Shown: in pieces, positions 1 to 12,319 of the stretch | Position numbering within the stretch: position 1 is the stretch's first letter | Layout of the letters: every line of letters starts with the position of its first letter | NCBI RefSeq assembly: GCF_034190915.1 | Contig: NW_026947484.1 | Span: 137,056,982-137,120,981, forward strand | Source of the DNA: Cavia porcellus | Taxonomy: Eukaryota; Chordata; Mammalia; Rodentia; Caviidae | Direction of reading: 5' to 3' | Length of the DNA: 64,000 nucleotides | The notes under the pieces: model-generated | Seen by the model: only the letters and a program-made list of their open reading frames with translations | What the model was told of the DNA's origin: nothing | Databases searched by the model: none | Program-made: the position numbers and the translations under genes

Positions 1-206
1 ACTATGATGAAGATGACAAAGTTTCTAATGGATAAAGTAGAAAGAATGCAAAAATAGAGATGTAGAAATTTTAATGAAATAATCAGAAGAAATTATACAT
101 ACACACACAATAGAAATGAAGAATGTCTTTGATGATAGACCGAACACAAAAATTATCTGGGCTCAAAAAAATCTTCATAGAAGCCAACAAAAATGGGAAA
201 ACAGAC
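1..206. other. A-rich unassigned stretch
   Basis: The sequence is A-rich with stop codons in all frames and no recognisable exon. Its texture resembles L1 ORF1 coding DNA, but I could not match a motif. It may be the end of an older element beyond the window edge. Confidence 0.3.
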
Positions 207-207
207 C

Positions 208-322
208 AGGGATTTAACTCTGTGGTATAAGTGCCTGGCTGGCAAGTGCAAGGTTGTGAGTTTGATCCCTGGTACCAAAAATGGAAAGAAAAGAAAAAGA
301 GAAAGAGAGAGACAAAAGAGGC
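208..322 (+). repeat. ID-like tRNA-derived SINE with GA-rich tail
   Basis: A pol III A-box-like stretch (around 215-230) is followed by a B box reading GAGTTTGATCCCTGG at about 258-272, then TACC and a purine-rich tail of AAAAGAGAAAGAG type. This is the ID-like layout that recurs at least a dozen times in the window. The copy sits next to the L1 5' region that follows it. Confidence 0.75.
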
Positions 323-763
323 ACAAGTGGAAGCCTGCACAGCAAACCGCACCTAGCAGTGCGACCTTGGAACCTCACTTGAACCTGGTAGGGCTCCGCC
401 CATCAACCTCAAGCAGGCTGGGAGCTTTGGTGAGTCATGCAGCATGAGCTGAAGACCTATACAACATACTCCATCTGGTTAGTTGTTCAGCCTTGGTATG
501 CACTCAGAACCTGGCAGTGTCCCACCCAGCAACCTCAAGGAACTGGGGAGCTTCAGAGTGCCATGTGAGGTGTTCTGAAGGTCTGTTCTGTGTACTCTCC
601 CATTTGAGGAGCCTTCAAGCGCCACTAGGGGTCTGATAAGGCCTGCCTAGTGACTCCCACTCAACTGGGGAAACTCCCTGCAGAACAGACAGACATCCTT
701 TACCCAGGAAGTAACTGAGACCTTGCATTTGGCTTCCCTAGGTGAATGCGGGAAAATAACAAA

Positions 764-1868
764 ATGAAAGAGCAACATGCACTCTCAAACCTCCAGCCCA
801 CCCCCGAAAAGGCTAGGAGATGTGGACATAGAAGAAAGTGTAAGCCACATACCTGAAACTTCTGAAATGATAGCAACTGAAGTAAAGAAATAGCTCCATG
901 AATCTATAAAGGAACTCAGATAAAAAATAATCTTCCAGGAAAAGAACAAATGATAAACATAATAAAAGAAATGCTGAGCACATCTGAAGAACACATAGTT
1001 TAAAAACTGTAAAAAAAAATTGAGGAGTACTGCAAAAAGATGGAAACCTTGAATGAACAATATAAGAAAGCAATAGAATGCATGAAACAAATTCAGTGGG
1101 ATATTGGAAATCAAAAATTGCATCAAAAGCTGGCAAAACCAGCTGAATGAATGTGAAGATAGACTTTAAGACCTCAAAGACAAGACTGCAGCTAATGAAC
1201 AAGAAAGGAAAGATCTTTTAAAAATAACAAGGAATCATGAAATAACAATTCAATTGGAGCAAGATGGTGCAAAGTAAAACAATACAAGATTGATAGTTGT
1301 AAATGAAAAAGAAAGTGCCAACATAAAAAATATCAAAAGATTATTTACAGAAGTAATAACTGAAAGCATCCCAAACATGGGAAAGGAAACTGACATACAT
1401 ATAAGTGAAGCATATAGAACTCCAATTATCCATAACCCAAAATAAATCTATATCCAGACATAGTAATCAACATCCCAGAAATTCAAAATCATAACAGAAT
1501 GTTAAAAGCCATTAAAGAAACAGATTACCTATGAAGGAAAGCCCATTAGAATCACAGAAGACCTATCAACACAAGTAAGAGCATGGAATGAAGTATTTCA
1601 AATCCTAAAGGAAAAGGAATTCCAACCCAAATTGATGTACCCTGCAAAACTGTCCTTCAAATCTGATGGAGAAATAGAATACTTCCATGACAAAGAACAG
1701 CTGATGAACTTTATAACTACCAAACCAACCCTGAAAAGAATACTGAAAGATATTCTACATAGACATAAAAGTAACTATGACTCCAAGAACACCAACAGAA
1801 AAAAATCACCAAACAAGGCAAACAATAAAACAGAGAGGAAAGGTGAAGAACCAACAGCAGAAACATAA
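764..1868 (+). pseudogene. L1 ORF1 (RNA-binding chaperone) pseudogene
   Basis: L1 ORF1 encodes a trimeric coiled-coil RNA-binding protein that coats L1 RNA in cytoplasmic particles. The degraded frame starts near the ATG at 764. A Lys/Glu-rich region typical of the coiled coil is followed by the C-terminal domain, recognisable around 1545-1770: the stretch includes RAWNEVFQILKEKEFQPK and, further on, MYPAKLSFKSDGE. The C-terminal 78 codons (1632-1868) are still open and end in TAA one base before the ORF2 start. The upstream part has internal stops (for example near 921 and 1003) and frame changes. The short ORF1-ORF2 spacing matches L1 organisation. Confidence 0.85.
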
Positions 1869-1869
1869 T

Positions 1870-4800
1870 ATGACAAACATGAGCCAATACATGTCAGTTA
1901 TAACCACTAATATAAATGGCTTCAGTTCACAATTAAAAGGAACAGACTGGCAGAATGGATCAAGAAACAATATCCAACCATATGCTGTATACAAGAAAAC
2001 CATCTAACCCAAAAGGAAATTCATATACTGAAAGTCAAAGGATAGAAAACTAAATGCAACAGGAACTCTCCAAAAAAGCAGGGGTAGCTATTCTGTTGGC
2101 AGACAATGTAAACTTCAAACCAAGAATGATCAGAAGACATAAAGGTCACTACATACTAGTTAGGGGAAAACTTCAAGAGGAAGAGAGAACAATCCTAAAT
2201 ATATATATTCACCAAATATGGGATAACCTAGCTATGTAAAACAAATATTAATAGAAATGAAAAATCAAATAAGCAATAACACAGTTATAACAGGAGACCT
2301 TAACATGCCATTGACACAAAGAGACAGAGCAACTAGACAAAAAATCCACAAAGAAACAACAGAACTGAATCAAACTTGTGAACAAATGGATTTAGTAGAT
2401 ATGTACAGAGTGTTCCACCTGACAACATCAGAATACACATTGTTCTCAGATTGACATGGGACATTCTCTAAAATAGACCACATATTAGTCCATAGAACAT
2501 CTTAAATAGATGCAAAAGAATTGAAATTATTCCATGCATATTATCTGATCATAGTGCAATGAAACTAGAAATTAATGAAGATAGAAACTGTAAAAACTCC
2601 ATAAACACATGCAAATTAAACAATACACTCCTAAATAATCAATGGGTCACAGAGGAAATTAAAGAAGAAATTAAACAATATCTATAAGAAAACAAAAATG
2701 CAAATACAACTTACTGGAATTTGTGTAATGCAGTGAAAGCAATTCTCAGAGGGAAATTTATTGCGGTGAATTCCTTCATCAGGAAAACAGAATGAACTCA
2801 AATAAAAAACCTGATGCTATGCATCAAACATCTAAAAAAACAAGAGCTAGTCAAGCCTATAGCCAAAGAAGGGAGGAAATTATAAAGATCAGAGCAGAAA
2901 CCAATGCAATAGACTAAGAAAACAATCCAAAGAATTAATGAATCAAAGAGTTAGTTCTTTGAAAGAATAAATAAAATTGATAAACTCCTAGCCAAACTTG
3001 TTTTTAAAAGGAAAGAAAAAATTCAAATTTATGCTCTAGGGAATGAAAAAGATGAAATCACTACAGATCCTGTGGAAATACAGAGGATCATCAACACCTA
3101 CCTCAAAAATCTTTACTCTCATAGGCTTGATAACAGAGAAGAAATGGACAGATTCTTAAACACATAAGAAGCACCAAAGCAGGGTCAAGAAGAGGTACAA
3201 CTGCTGAACAACCTAATTTCAATTAATGAAATTGAAAATGTAATTAGAACCTTACCAATGAAGAAAAGCCCAGGTCCTGATGGATTCACTGGAGAATTCT
3301 ATAATAAATTCAAGGAAGACTCAATGCCAACACTCTTCAATGAAATTGAAAGGGAAACAATCCTCCCTGACTCATTCCTAGAAGCAAATATTACCCTAAT
3401 ACCAAAACCAAAGAAGGACCAACCAAAAAAGAGAACTACAGGCCAATCTCCCTAATGAACATAGACACAAAAGTCCTCAGTAAAATACTGGCAAACAGAA
3501 TGCAGTAAATCATAAGAAGATTATGTACCATGACCAAGTGGAATTCATCCCAGGAATGCAGGGATGATTCAACATACATAAACCAATAAATGAATCCACC
3601 ATATCAATAGAGCCAAAAATAAGAATCACATGATCATTTCTATAGATGCAGAAAGAGCTTTTGATAAAGTCCAACACTTATTCATGATAAGTGTCAGAAA
3701 ATTGGAATAGATGATTTTTAACCTCAATATGGTAAAAAGCCATCTATGATAACAGCCAGCATCATATTAAATGATCAAAAACTTAAACCTTTCCCTCTAA
3801 AATCAATAACAAGACAAGGTTGTCCATTATCATCACTCCTATTTAATATAATGGTGGAAACATTAGCCAGAGCAATTAGACAAGAGAGAGAAATAAAAGG
3901 AGTAAGGATAGGAAAGGAAGAAGTTAAATTATCATTATTTGCAGATGACACGATACTCTACATAGAAGACTCCCAAAACACCATTGAAAGACTTCTAGAT
4001 GTAATAACCAGAATCAGTAATGTAGCTGGATATAAGGTCAACACTCAAAAATCAATAGCATTCTTGTACAAAAACAACAAACTCACTGAAAGAGAAATAA
4101 GAGGAACCACATCCTTCACAGTAGCATCCAAAGAAATGAAATGCTTAGGAATCAATCTAACAGAGGAAGTAAAAGATCTATTCAGTGATAATTACAACAC
4201 TCTGAAAAAGGAAATGGAAGTGAATCTCAGAAAATGAAAAGACATTCCTTGTTCATGGATAGGAACAGCTAACATGGCAAAAATGAGCATTCTCCCAAAA
4301 TTTTTATAAAGATCTAATGCAGTTCCAATCAAAACAACATTAACATATTTCACAGATCTAGAGAAATCACTCCTAAAATTCATCTGGAACCAGAAGAGAC
4401 CTAGAATAGCAAAGGCAATTCTGAGCAACAAAGACAAGGCAGGAGGCATTACAATCCCTGACTTGAAGTTACACTACAAAGCTACTGTGATAAAATCAGC
4501 ATGAAATTGGAATAAAAACAGAGCTGAAGATCAATAGAATATATTAGAAGATACAACCACAACTACAAACACACGCAGCCACCTCACCTTTGACAAAGGA
4601 ACCAAATATGTTCACTGGAAGGATAGCCTCTTTAATAAGTGGTCCTGGAAAAACTAGCTTTTCATATGCTGAAAACTAAAACTAAATCTATGCCTATCAC
4701 CATGCACTATAATAAAGTCAAAATGGATCAAAGATATAAATACTAAAACAGAAACATTAAATGTGCTCAAATACAAAGCAGGTAGAAATCTTGAAGATGT

Positions 4801-5650
4801 AAGAGCAGGCAGACAATTCACGTGCAAAAATCAAACTATATGGAAAATACTTCCCAGGTTCAACATCTCATTAAACAGTCTTTGTGTGTCAAAAGAAATT
4901 TCCAGAAAAAGAAATTCCATGAAAAGAAAACCTATGAATTGGGAAAAAGTGTTTGTCAACTGTCCCTCAGACAAAAGACTTCTATCTAAGAACAATACAA
5001 AGAATTTAAAATATCAGATTTCCAAAATTCAAATACCCAATTCAAAAATGGGCATCTGATATGAATACACATTTCTCAGCTGAAGAAATAAATGGCAAAT
5101 AAATACATGAAGAAATGTTCAGCATCATTGGCCATTAGAGAAATGCAAATTAAAACAACGCTGAGATTCCAGCTCATTCCAGAAAGAATGGCCAGGATCA
5201 AGAAAACCACCAATAACAAATGCTCAAGAGGCTTTGCGGGAAAAGGAACTCTTCTGCAATGTTGGTGGGAGTGCAGACTGGTGCAACCACTGAGGCGGTC
5301 AGTCTGGAAATTTCTCAAAAAGCTGGGATTGGAAGTCCCACATTTGACCCAGCTATTCTACTTCTAGGCATATTCCCAGAAGAATTGAAAACATCATACC
5401 ACAGTGATATATGTGCACCCATGTTTATAGCAGCACAATTTGTAATAGCCAGAGCTTGGAAACAACCTAAGTGTCCATCAACTGAGGAATGGATAAAAAG
5501 TTGTGGTATTTTTATATAATGGAGTACTACTCACCTGTAAAGAATGATCTCATTGAGGTTTTTATAGGTAAATGGATGCCACTTGAGACCATACTCATAA
5601 GTGAAATAAATCAAATTCACTTATGTAAACACCATATTGTCTCAGTGTAA
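1870..5650 (+). pseudogene. L1 ORF2 (endonuclease/reverse transcriptase) pseudogene
   Basis: ORF2 protein nicks target DNA and reverse-transcribes L1 RNA. The frame starts at ATG 1870 with the endonuclease N-terminal motif TTNINGF and spans about 1,260 codons, close to the family's usual 1,275. An endonuclease remnant with a GDLNMP motif lies near 2296. The reverse transcriptase region includes [17 protein letters not shown] (3261 onward), a [14 protein letters not shown] block (about 3817-3858) and the catalytic LFADDT at 3935-3952, with both aspartates present. The longest open piece is 163 codons (3746-4237). A Cys-containing C-terminal region ends at TAA near 5650. Many stops and frameshifts elsewhere make it non-functional. 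Confidence 0.9.
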
Positions 5651-5937
5651 GAAAGTGAAAGAGTAAATAAGATACAAAAACCTTCAAAAAATACTGTGAA
5701 AGGGTAAGAAATTGTGCAAAGGGGAGGAATAACTCAGGGAAAAGGAGAAAATAAGGAAGGGAAAAGAAAAAAGATATAAATTTGTATATATAGTTATGAT
5801 AGTTAAAAGTGATTGTTCAACTAATTCTATTAGTTCTTGGAACAAAACAGTTAACATTGATAAGATTAGATCAGCCTGTGTTGCTTGCATTGTTTTGTTG
5901 TGATCTGTTTTGTTTTATTTTCTTTAAAATAAAAAAA
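5651..5937 (+). other. L1 copy 1 3' UTR
   Basis: A purine-rich tract (about 5697-5780) is followed by AT-rich sequence and a GT/T-rich terminal segment (5877-5937) ending CTTTAAAATAAA. The terminal segment resembles the 3' ends of the composite tandem-repeat family elsewhere in this window, for example 61621-61660 and 61940-61955. Confidence 0.75.
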
Positions 5938-6920
5938 GGAGAGACAAAAGACTGAAAAAGAGAACAAAAACTGTGGGACAACTACAAAAAAGTGTGACTT
6001 GTAATGGAAATTCTAGAGGGAGAAGGTAGAGAAAAAAATACTCAAAAGAAAAATTTGAAATTATAATGATTGTGAATTTTCCTAAATTAAGTCAGATCCC
6101 AAACTACAGATCAAGGAAGCGCAGAGACAATTAACCAGAATAAAAGAAAAAAAGCATCAAAATCAAAACAATAAACAAAGCATATAATTTTAAAACTAGA
6201 AAAAAAAAACAAAGATAAAGAAACAAATTCTGAAAAGATGCAAGAAGAAAAAAACTTCCCTATAGACAAACAAAAATAAGAATTACATCTGACTTCTCAA
6301 AAAACCTACATATAGGAAGAGAATGAAACAAAAGCAAACACCAATCAAAATTCTGTACCCTGAAAAAGTGAAAAAGACATTCTCAAATAAACAAAAACTT
6401 GGGGAATTTGTTGCCAGTAGACTTGACATTCCAAGAGATTTAATGTTTTCAGAGAGAAGAAAAATGATAAAGATTTGAAATTTGATCCTACATAAAGAAG
6501 TGAGCAAAACTGAAGAATGAATAAAGTAAATTGTTCAAAATAAAGCAACCAGGTATTTATTTTGTTATACACTTGCATACTTGTATAAATGAAATGACAG
6601 GTAATGATACAAGGAATAGGAGGAAGGAATTAGAAATATATACTTTTTATTACAAGGAACTTGCATTACCTATCAAATGGTACAGAGTTATTTGAAAGGG
6701 GAATTGGTTTTGTTATAATAATATATTGCAAATGCTAAAGCAGTCATTAAAAAGTTGAAAAAAAGTACAACTGATAAATCCTAAAAAAGGAGAAAAATGT
6801 AACTATATAAAATACTGAATTAAAGCAAACAAAGAAATAGGTGGAAAAAATGTTGACGACAAAAAGACTAATAAAGTAGAAACAAATACGGTATATACTA
6901 ATTTAACTATATCAATTTGC

Positions 6921-7082
6921 TTTGAATTTTTTTTTTGGTCTTTGGAGAAGGGTTTCATTATGCACTTCAGGCTGGTCTTGAATTCACTCTGTAGCCCAGA
7001 TTGGCCTCAAACTTTCAGTGATCCTCCTGCCTCAGCCTCCCAAGTGCTGGGATTACAAGAGTGCCACCACGCCTAGCTTTCA
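6921..7082 (-). repeat. B1-like (7SL-derived) SINE, minus strand
   Basis: A T-rich start (the A tail on the minus strand) is followed by the inverted B1 core, including CTCAGCCTCCCAAGTGCTGG and GATTACAAGAGTGCCACCAC. It is inserted in the ancient L1M. Confidence 0.9.
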
Positions 7083-7261
7083 CTTTGAATATTGATGATC
7101 TTAGTAAATTCAATTAAAAAGCAGAGATTGTTACAATGGATCAAGAATCAAAACCCAAATTATTTGCTGTCAATAAGAAACCCACCCTAAATATAAAGGC
7201 ACGTGCAGATTAAAAGTAAACGGAGAAAGATATATCATGCTAACGCCAATCAAAAGAAAGC

Positions 7262-7380
7262 AGAAGCTGGATGCCCTGATGAATAGCTATAGTTATAGCT
7301 ATTTGGGAAGCTTGGGGAAGAGAATGATGAATTCTAGGTTGGCCTGGGTAACTTAGTGAATCCCATTTCAGAAAGAAAGT

Positions 7381-7411
<31 letters not shown>

Positions 7412-7432
7412 GAAATGAGAGAGAGAGAGTAT
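7262..7432 (+). repeat. Diverged B1-like SINE with AAAG tail
   Basis: The B1 scaffold is recognisable in GGGAAGCTTGGGGAAGAGAATG and GGCCTGGGTAACTTAGTGAA, split across 7305-7360. It is followed by an (AAAG)n tract at about 7378-7412, probably grown from the A tail, then (GA)n. Confidence 0.6.
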
Positions 7433-8486
7433 ATTAATGGAAGAGTTCAGATCCAAACCAAAGTTATTAGAGATAAACAGAAATTATATAACAATACAAG
7501 GGTAAACTCTTTAAAGAAATATAGCAGTCCTTAATGTACATGCACCTGGTGAGAGAGTGTTAAATAATATGCAGTAAAAATTGGTAGAAATACAGGGAAA
7601 AAGAAATGGTTTCACTGCCATAATTAGAGATTTCCACATACTTATATCAATAATGGACAGACCCAAAAGAAAGAAAATTAGTGTGGATGTAGGTGAACTT
7701 GACTGAATACAATAGACACCTATAGGTCACTTATCTAACAACAGCAGAATATACCTTTCTCTCAAACTAGGAATATTCAACAAAATAGACCAAATTTGGG
7801 ACTATAACACACAGCCTTACAAATTTAAAAGAATAGAAATCATACACTATTTGCTACCAGACCACAGTAGAATTAAACTAGAAATCATTAAAAGATAGCT
7901 TCAAAAAATCACAAAATATTTGGAATCAAATAGTATATATGTCAAATCTCAAGAGAAATTGAAAACACTTTGAATTAAATGAAATACAACTTATCAAAAT
8001 TTGTGGGCTACAGTGCAAGGCGTTTTGAATATATTAGAAAAGAAAAAAGATATTTATCATCTAAGCTTCCACCTGTTGACATTATAAAAAAGACCAAATT
8101 AAATCCAAAATAAGAAAAAAAAGAATTAGAGCAGAAGTCGATAAAATTGAAAACAAAAATCAATACAGAAAATCAATGAAATTGAAAGTTTGTTCTTTGA
8201 AAAGATCAATAAGATTGATAACCTTGTAGCAGGGGAGATGTAAGAGGAACACAGGAAGGGATGCAAATTAGTAAAACGAAGGAAAAGATATCATTATAGA
8301 TTTCATGAACAACAAAATGATGAGAGAATATTAAGAACTCTAAGCCAACAAATTCGATAACCGAGATGAAATGGGCAAACTAATCCAAAGACACAGATTG
8401 CCAAAACTCATGCAAGAATCAATAGACAATCTGGATATGCCTATCTCCATTAAAAATTCTATCAATGACTAATAACCTTCTAAAAC

Positions 8487-8690
8487 AAAGTTGTTTGTTT
8501 GTTTGTTCCGAGCAGAGGTTTGAACCCAGGGCCTTCATACTGAGCTATATCCTCAGGTAGTTTTTTGTTTGTTTGTTTGTTTTAATTTTGAGATAGGTTT
8601 TCCTTCAGTCAATAGCCTGCTCAGACTAGGTTCACTCTTGGAATTCTGCAGCCTCTGTCTCCCAGAGGAAATTAGCGGTATATACTGAAG
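8487..8690 (-). repeat. B1+ID dimeric SINE, minus strand
   Basis: The inverted ID-like part (TTTGAACCCAGGGCCTTCA, then ACTGAGCTA) comes first. A (GTTT)n linker follows, then an inverted B1-like part containing GAGATAGG and CAGCCTCTGTCTCCC. A B1 head joined to an ID tail is typical of several non-murid rodent groups. Confidence 0.65.
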
Positions 8691-9094
8691 GTCTCCCGCC
8701 CAAGACTTGCCCAGTCATCCCGGTGCCCGTCCAATGCTAAGTCATAATGGTGCCTAGCTCCTTCTCCCCAGAAACCCCTGCGGTTTCTTCTTCTAACTGC
8801 CTTTGCCAAAGCCCGCACATCAATAGTGACCCTATTCCCTTTAGCCTCATCATACTGAGCAACCCAAATCAGCTACCCAATACTCCCCCATCAGAGTACA
8901 TTTAAACTCAGATCGTACCCTTTATCCTCAGAGAGCCAGCACACCCTTTGTTGTGGTGACTCTCTCCATGCCCACACTGAACTCTTTCTTATCTAGTTGC
9001 ATCCTCTCTTTTAATATTCTGTGCTGCTCTAGATTGAGTACCTAATCGCAACTCAATCATATACCAGTACCAAGCCCAAATAGGCTAAGTAGTG
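8691..9094. other. Unassigned insert inside L1M, possibly LTR-derived
   Basis: About 400 bp with higher GC separates two collinear pieces of the ancient L1M, so it arrived after that copy. It has no long open frame. Its composition (C/T-rich blocks, no A tail) would suit a degraded LTR, but I see no clear TG...CA ends or target-site duplication. Confidence 0.3.
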
Positions 9095-9611
9095 AAGTTC
9101 ATCAAACAGTTAGAAACAGAAGAAAGTGTACAAGTTTTCTACAATCTCGTTCAGGAGATAGAGTCAGAGGGTGTACTTCCTAATTGATTCCATAAGGCCA
9201 AACATACACAAAGGCATAAAAACAAAAGAAAATTACAGACCAGCATCTCATGAGCATAGATGCAAAACCTTGAACAAAGTATAGTAATATCTCCCTTCAT
9301 CAATGCTTCTGTTGTGAACTAAAAGCAGTCAACAAAAATTTGCTTCCATTAGCCAACTCTGCATCAGGTGGGAAATGTGACTGTAGCTATCCTCCCAGCG
9401 TGAACACTAGCCTGGTGTCTTCTCCAGAACTGTGGAATGAATTGAGTTCATAAATCAAGGTATGACTGTATTTGCAAGTTGAATTAAACAATGTCTAAAA
9501 ATAATCATATACCATGCCAAGTGGAATTTGCCCCAGGCATGAGAGGTTGATTCAAAATTTATATCAATTAGTGTAATCTATCACATTGACAAACTAAAGA
9601 AAAATGTCAAG

Positions 9612-9815
9612 CAGGGTATGGAGGGGCACATCTATAATCCCAGCACTTTGAGAGGCTAAGATAGGAAAATCGCAAGCTTCAACTTACCCTGGGCAATTTA
9701 GCAACTGAATGAGGTCCTGTCACAAGTCTTTTTAAAATGGTCTGGTGATATAGCTTAGTATGAAGGTCCTGGGTTCAACACCCAGTACTACAAAAAGAAA
9801 AAAAAAAAAAAGGAA
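9612..9815 (+). repeat. B1+ID dimeric SINE
   Basis: The B1 half contains ATAATCCCAGCACTTTGAG and CTGGGCAATTTAGCAACTG. It is followed by an ID half (GGTGATATAGCTTAGTA, then GGGTTCAACACCCAGTACTA) and an A-rich tail. Its order and joint mirror the dimer at 8487-8690. Confidence 0.8.
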
Positions 9816-10135
9816 GAGGAGGATAATGAGAAGAAGGTGGATGTGAAAAACACTCTGAAAGAAATTTCATACCCATGTATGAGTCTCAGTAACTGGGACT
9901 AGAGGAAAGTTTCCTCAATTTGATTTCTAAAATCTACAAAAAATGTACAGTTAACATTATATGTAACAGTGAGAAACTCAAAGCTTTTCCATTAATACCA
10001 AGAAAAAGGTATGCATATCCCCTCTTATCACTGTGTTTTCAATGTTGTATTGAAAACTCTGCCTGATGCAATAAGACAAGAAAAAGAAATAAAAGGTGTA
10101 CAGGGAAAAATGAAATGGCTTTTGTTATCAGGTAG

Positions 10136-10311
10136 TGCTATGGTTTGTGTTTGGATGTCCCCATAGTCTCATGGAGTCATGGGATATGTATTTTTGGAGG
10201 TGGCTGAATCTAGAATGTGTGATTGATTCATAGTGCAAGGCTGGGATTAAGGGTATGAGTGCCATACTTGCTCTAGTGTGGGTAGTTTGCATCGGGTCAG
10301 AAAGAGGCTTG

Positions 10312-10361
<50 letters not shown>

Positions 10362-10565
10362 CCTCCCTCCCTCCTCCCTTCCCTTGCTTGCTTCTAGGGT
10401 CTTCTGCCACAATTAACTGTTTGTCCTCTGGAATGCCCCTATACTAAGGCACCTTGAGATGGACCCAGGTGAAAATAGACTGAAGCTTTTGTAAAATACG
10501 AGCTAAATAAACCTTTCCCCCTTTAACTTTGGGTGTTAGGTATTTTCTCTTGGCAAAAAGAAAAG
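10136..10565 (+). mobile_element. MaLR-type solo LTR
   Basis: It begins TGCTATGGTTTGTGTTTGGA and carries an internal (CT)n expansion. The end includes GCTAAATAAACCTTTCCCCC (a polyadenylation-signal region), then a TATTTTCTCTTGGCA-type tail, the usual 3' end of mammalian MaLR LTRs. There is no internal sequence, so it is a solo LTR left by recombination. It is inserted in the ancient L1M. Confidence 0.75.
10312..10378 (+). repeat. (CT)n/(CCCT)n microsatellite
   Basis: About 20 CT dinucleotides are followed by CCCT units inside the MaLR LTR. The small open frames across it are artefacts of the repeat. Confidence 0.95.
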
Positions 10566-11317
10566 GTAGCATAACCATCTATCTGGAAATCTTTAAAAAA
10601 TCGTCTCCTAGAATAAGAGATTATGCCAAAATTTGGGGAGACAATTTTTTAATATAGAAAAGTCAGTCATTTTATTATATAGACCAATGAACAGGTACAA
10701 CTTGAAATAAAAATGCAAAGCTATTTACACTAGCACTTAAAATATGAAATATTTAGGTACAGGTCTAACATTCTACACATAAGGTCTACAAGAAGAAGAA
10801 ATGTACAAAATTCTGATGAGAGAAGTCAAAGAAAAATTAAATGCAGTGATAATTTGTGCTCATGAATAGGAAGCTCGGTGTTGTCAAGATGTCGGTCCCA
10901 GTTTGATGCATAGTTCAATCCCAGTCAAAATCCCAGCAAGTTATCTTGTGAATAGTCTAAAGTCTACATGGAAAAAGATCTAGAATATCCAATAAGAGTC
11001 CAAATAACAAAATTTGAGGGTTAATATCGCCCAATTTCAAGACACACCATAGACAGAGTGGTATTAATGAGAGAGTACGGAAAAAAAGATCAATAAGGCA
11101 GGATAAGAAGCCCATAAAGAAATCCATCTTAACTTAATTATCTCATCCTTGAACAAGAATAAAGACAGTTTCTTGGAGAAAGCATAATCTTTTTATCTTT
11201 TCAGCAAATGGTACAGCTGGACACCACATGTGACATATAAATCTAGACACAAGTCTTACACCTTGACAAATATGAATTTAAACAGATCACAGGCCTAAAT
11301 TTAAAATGCCAAACTAA

Positions 11318-11475
11318 GCTGGGGATAGTGGCTCAGGGGTGTAATCTCAGCTCTGGGGAGTTTGAAGCGTGAGGATTTTACATTTAAGGCCAAACTGGGA
11401 TACCTAATGAGTTCAAGACTGGCTAAGACTACATAAGAGAGACCGTGATCTAAAAAAAGAAAACCAAAACCCAAA
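11318..11475 (+). repeat. Diverged B1-like SINE
   Basis: GTGGCTCAGGGGTGTAATCT and, further on, AAGGCCAAACTGGGATACCT and GAGTTCAAGACTGGC mark an old B1-type monomer with an A-rich tail. It is inserted in the ancient L1M. Confidence 0.65.
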
Positions 11476-12319
11476 CAAACAAAAACAGAAGAAAAAATCC
11501 CACAAAATTATAAACTCCTAGAACGTTACACAGGAGAAAGATGTCTTTGGGTTTGGAAGTAACTTTTTAGACACAACCACAAAGCAAGCTCCATGAAAGA
11601 AAGCAGTGGTCAGCTAGACTCACTTCAAATAAAATTTTTGGCTCTGCAAAAAGCATTCAAGAGAATGAGAAGACAAACAATGGACTGAGAGAAAGTTTGC
11701 AAAAGAAATAGCAGATAAAGGACTATCACCCAAAGTATAAAAGAACACATCAAATTAAAAAATAAAGACACAAACAACCAGATTAAAAATGAGCCAAAGA
11801 TATTAACAGATACCACAATTAAATGTATGGATGGCAAATAAGCCTGTTAAAATATGTCCCATGCTTTATTTCATGAGAGAATTGCAAATTAAGACCAAAG
11901 AATGATATATCATTCTCCACACCTATTTGAATGGTCAAAATTCAACATAAATGCTGGAGGATGTGACACAACAGGAATTCTCAAACGCTTCTGGTAGGAA
12001 AACAAAATGACACAGAAACTTTTGAAGACAGTTTAGTGGTTTCTTATAAACTACACATGTTTTTGGCTATAAGATCCAGAAGTTGTATTCTTTGGTATTT
12101 ACTCCCCAAAACTGACAACTGAAGTCCACATAAAATTCTGCACGTAGATATTTATAGCAGCTCCACCCATCATTGCCCAATCTGGGCAGCACCCAAGATG
12201 TCCATCAGTAGGTGAATGGATAAACTCTGGTCTGCCCAGATATGTAACATTACGCAGCACTGAAGAAATGAGCTATCAAGAAGTCCCAGAACGGAGGAGC
12301 AGTGAGAGCTAGTGACTCA

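Larger units (their letters stand above)
323..5937 (+). mobile_element. LINE-1 copy 1, nearly full length, inactive
   Basis: The parts are in canonical order: a GC-richer 5' UTR-like leader (about 323-763), ORF1 (about 764-1868), ORF2 (1870-5650) and a 3' UTR with a purine-rich tract (about 5700-5780), ending in CTTTAAAATAAA and a short A run near 5937. Both reading frames carry many stops and frameshifts, so the copy is dead. It is the most complete L1 in the window. Its length of about 5.6 kb fits a mammalian L1 with a short 5' UTR. It lies on the same strand as the other large L1 copies in the first 25 kb. Confidence 0.9.

Noticed and set aside
619..634. CTCF-like CCACTAGGGGTC in the L1 5' region
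   Set aside because: The GGC end of the core is replaced by GTC, so the match is too weak to list.
3746..4237. 163-codon open frame with an FADD motif
   Set aside because: It is a surviving piece of the L1 copy 1 ORF2 pseudogene, not an independent gene.
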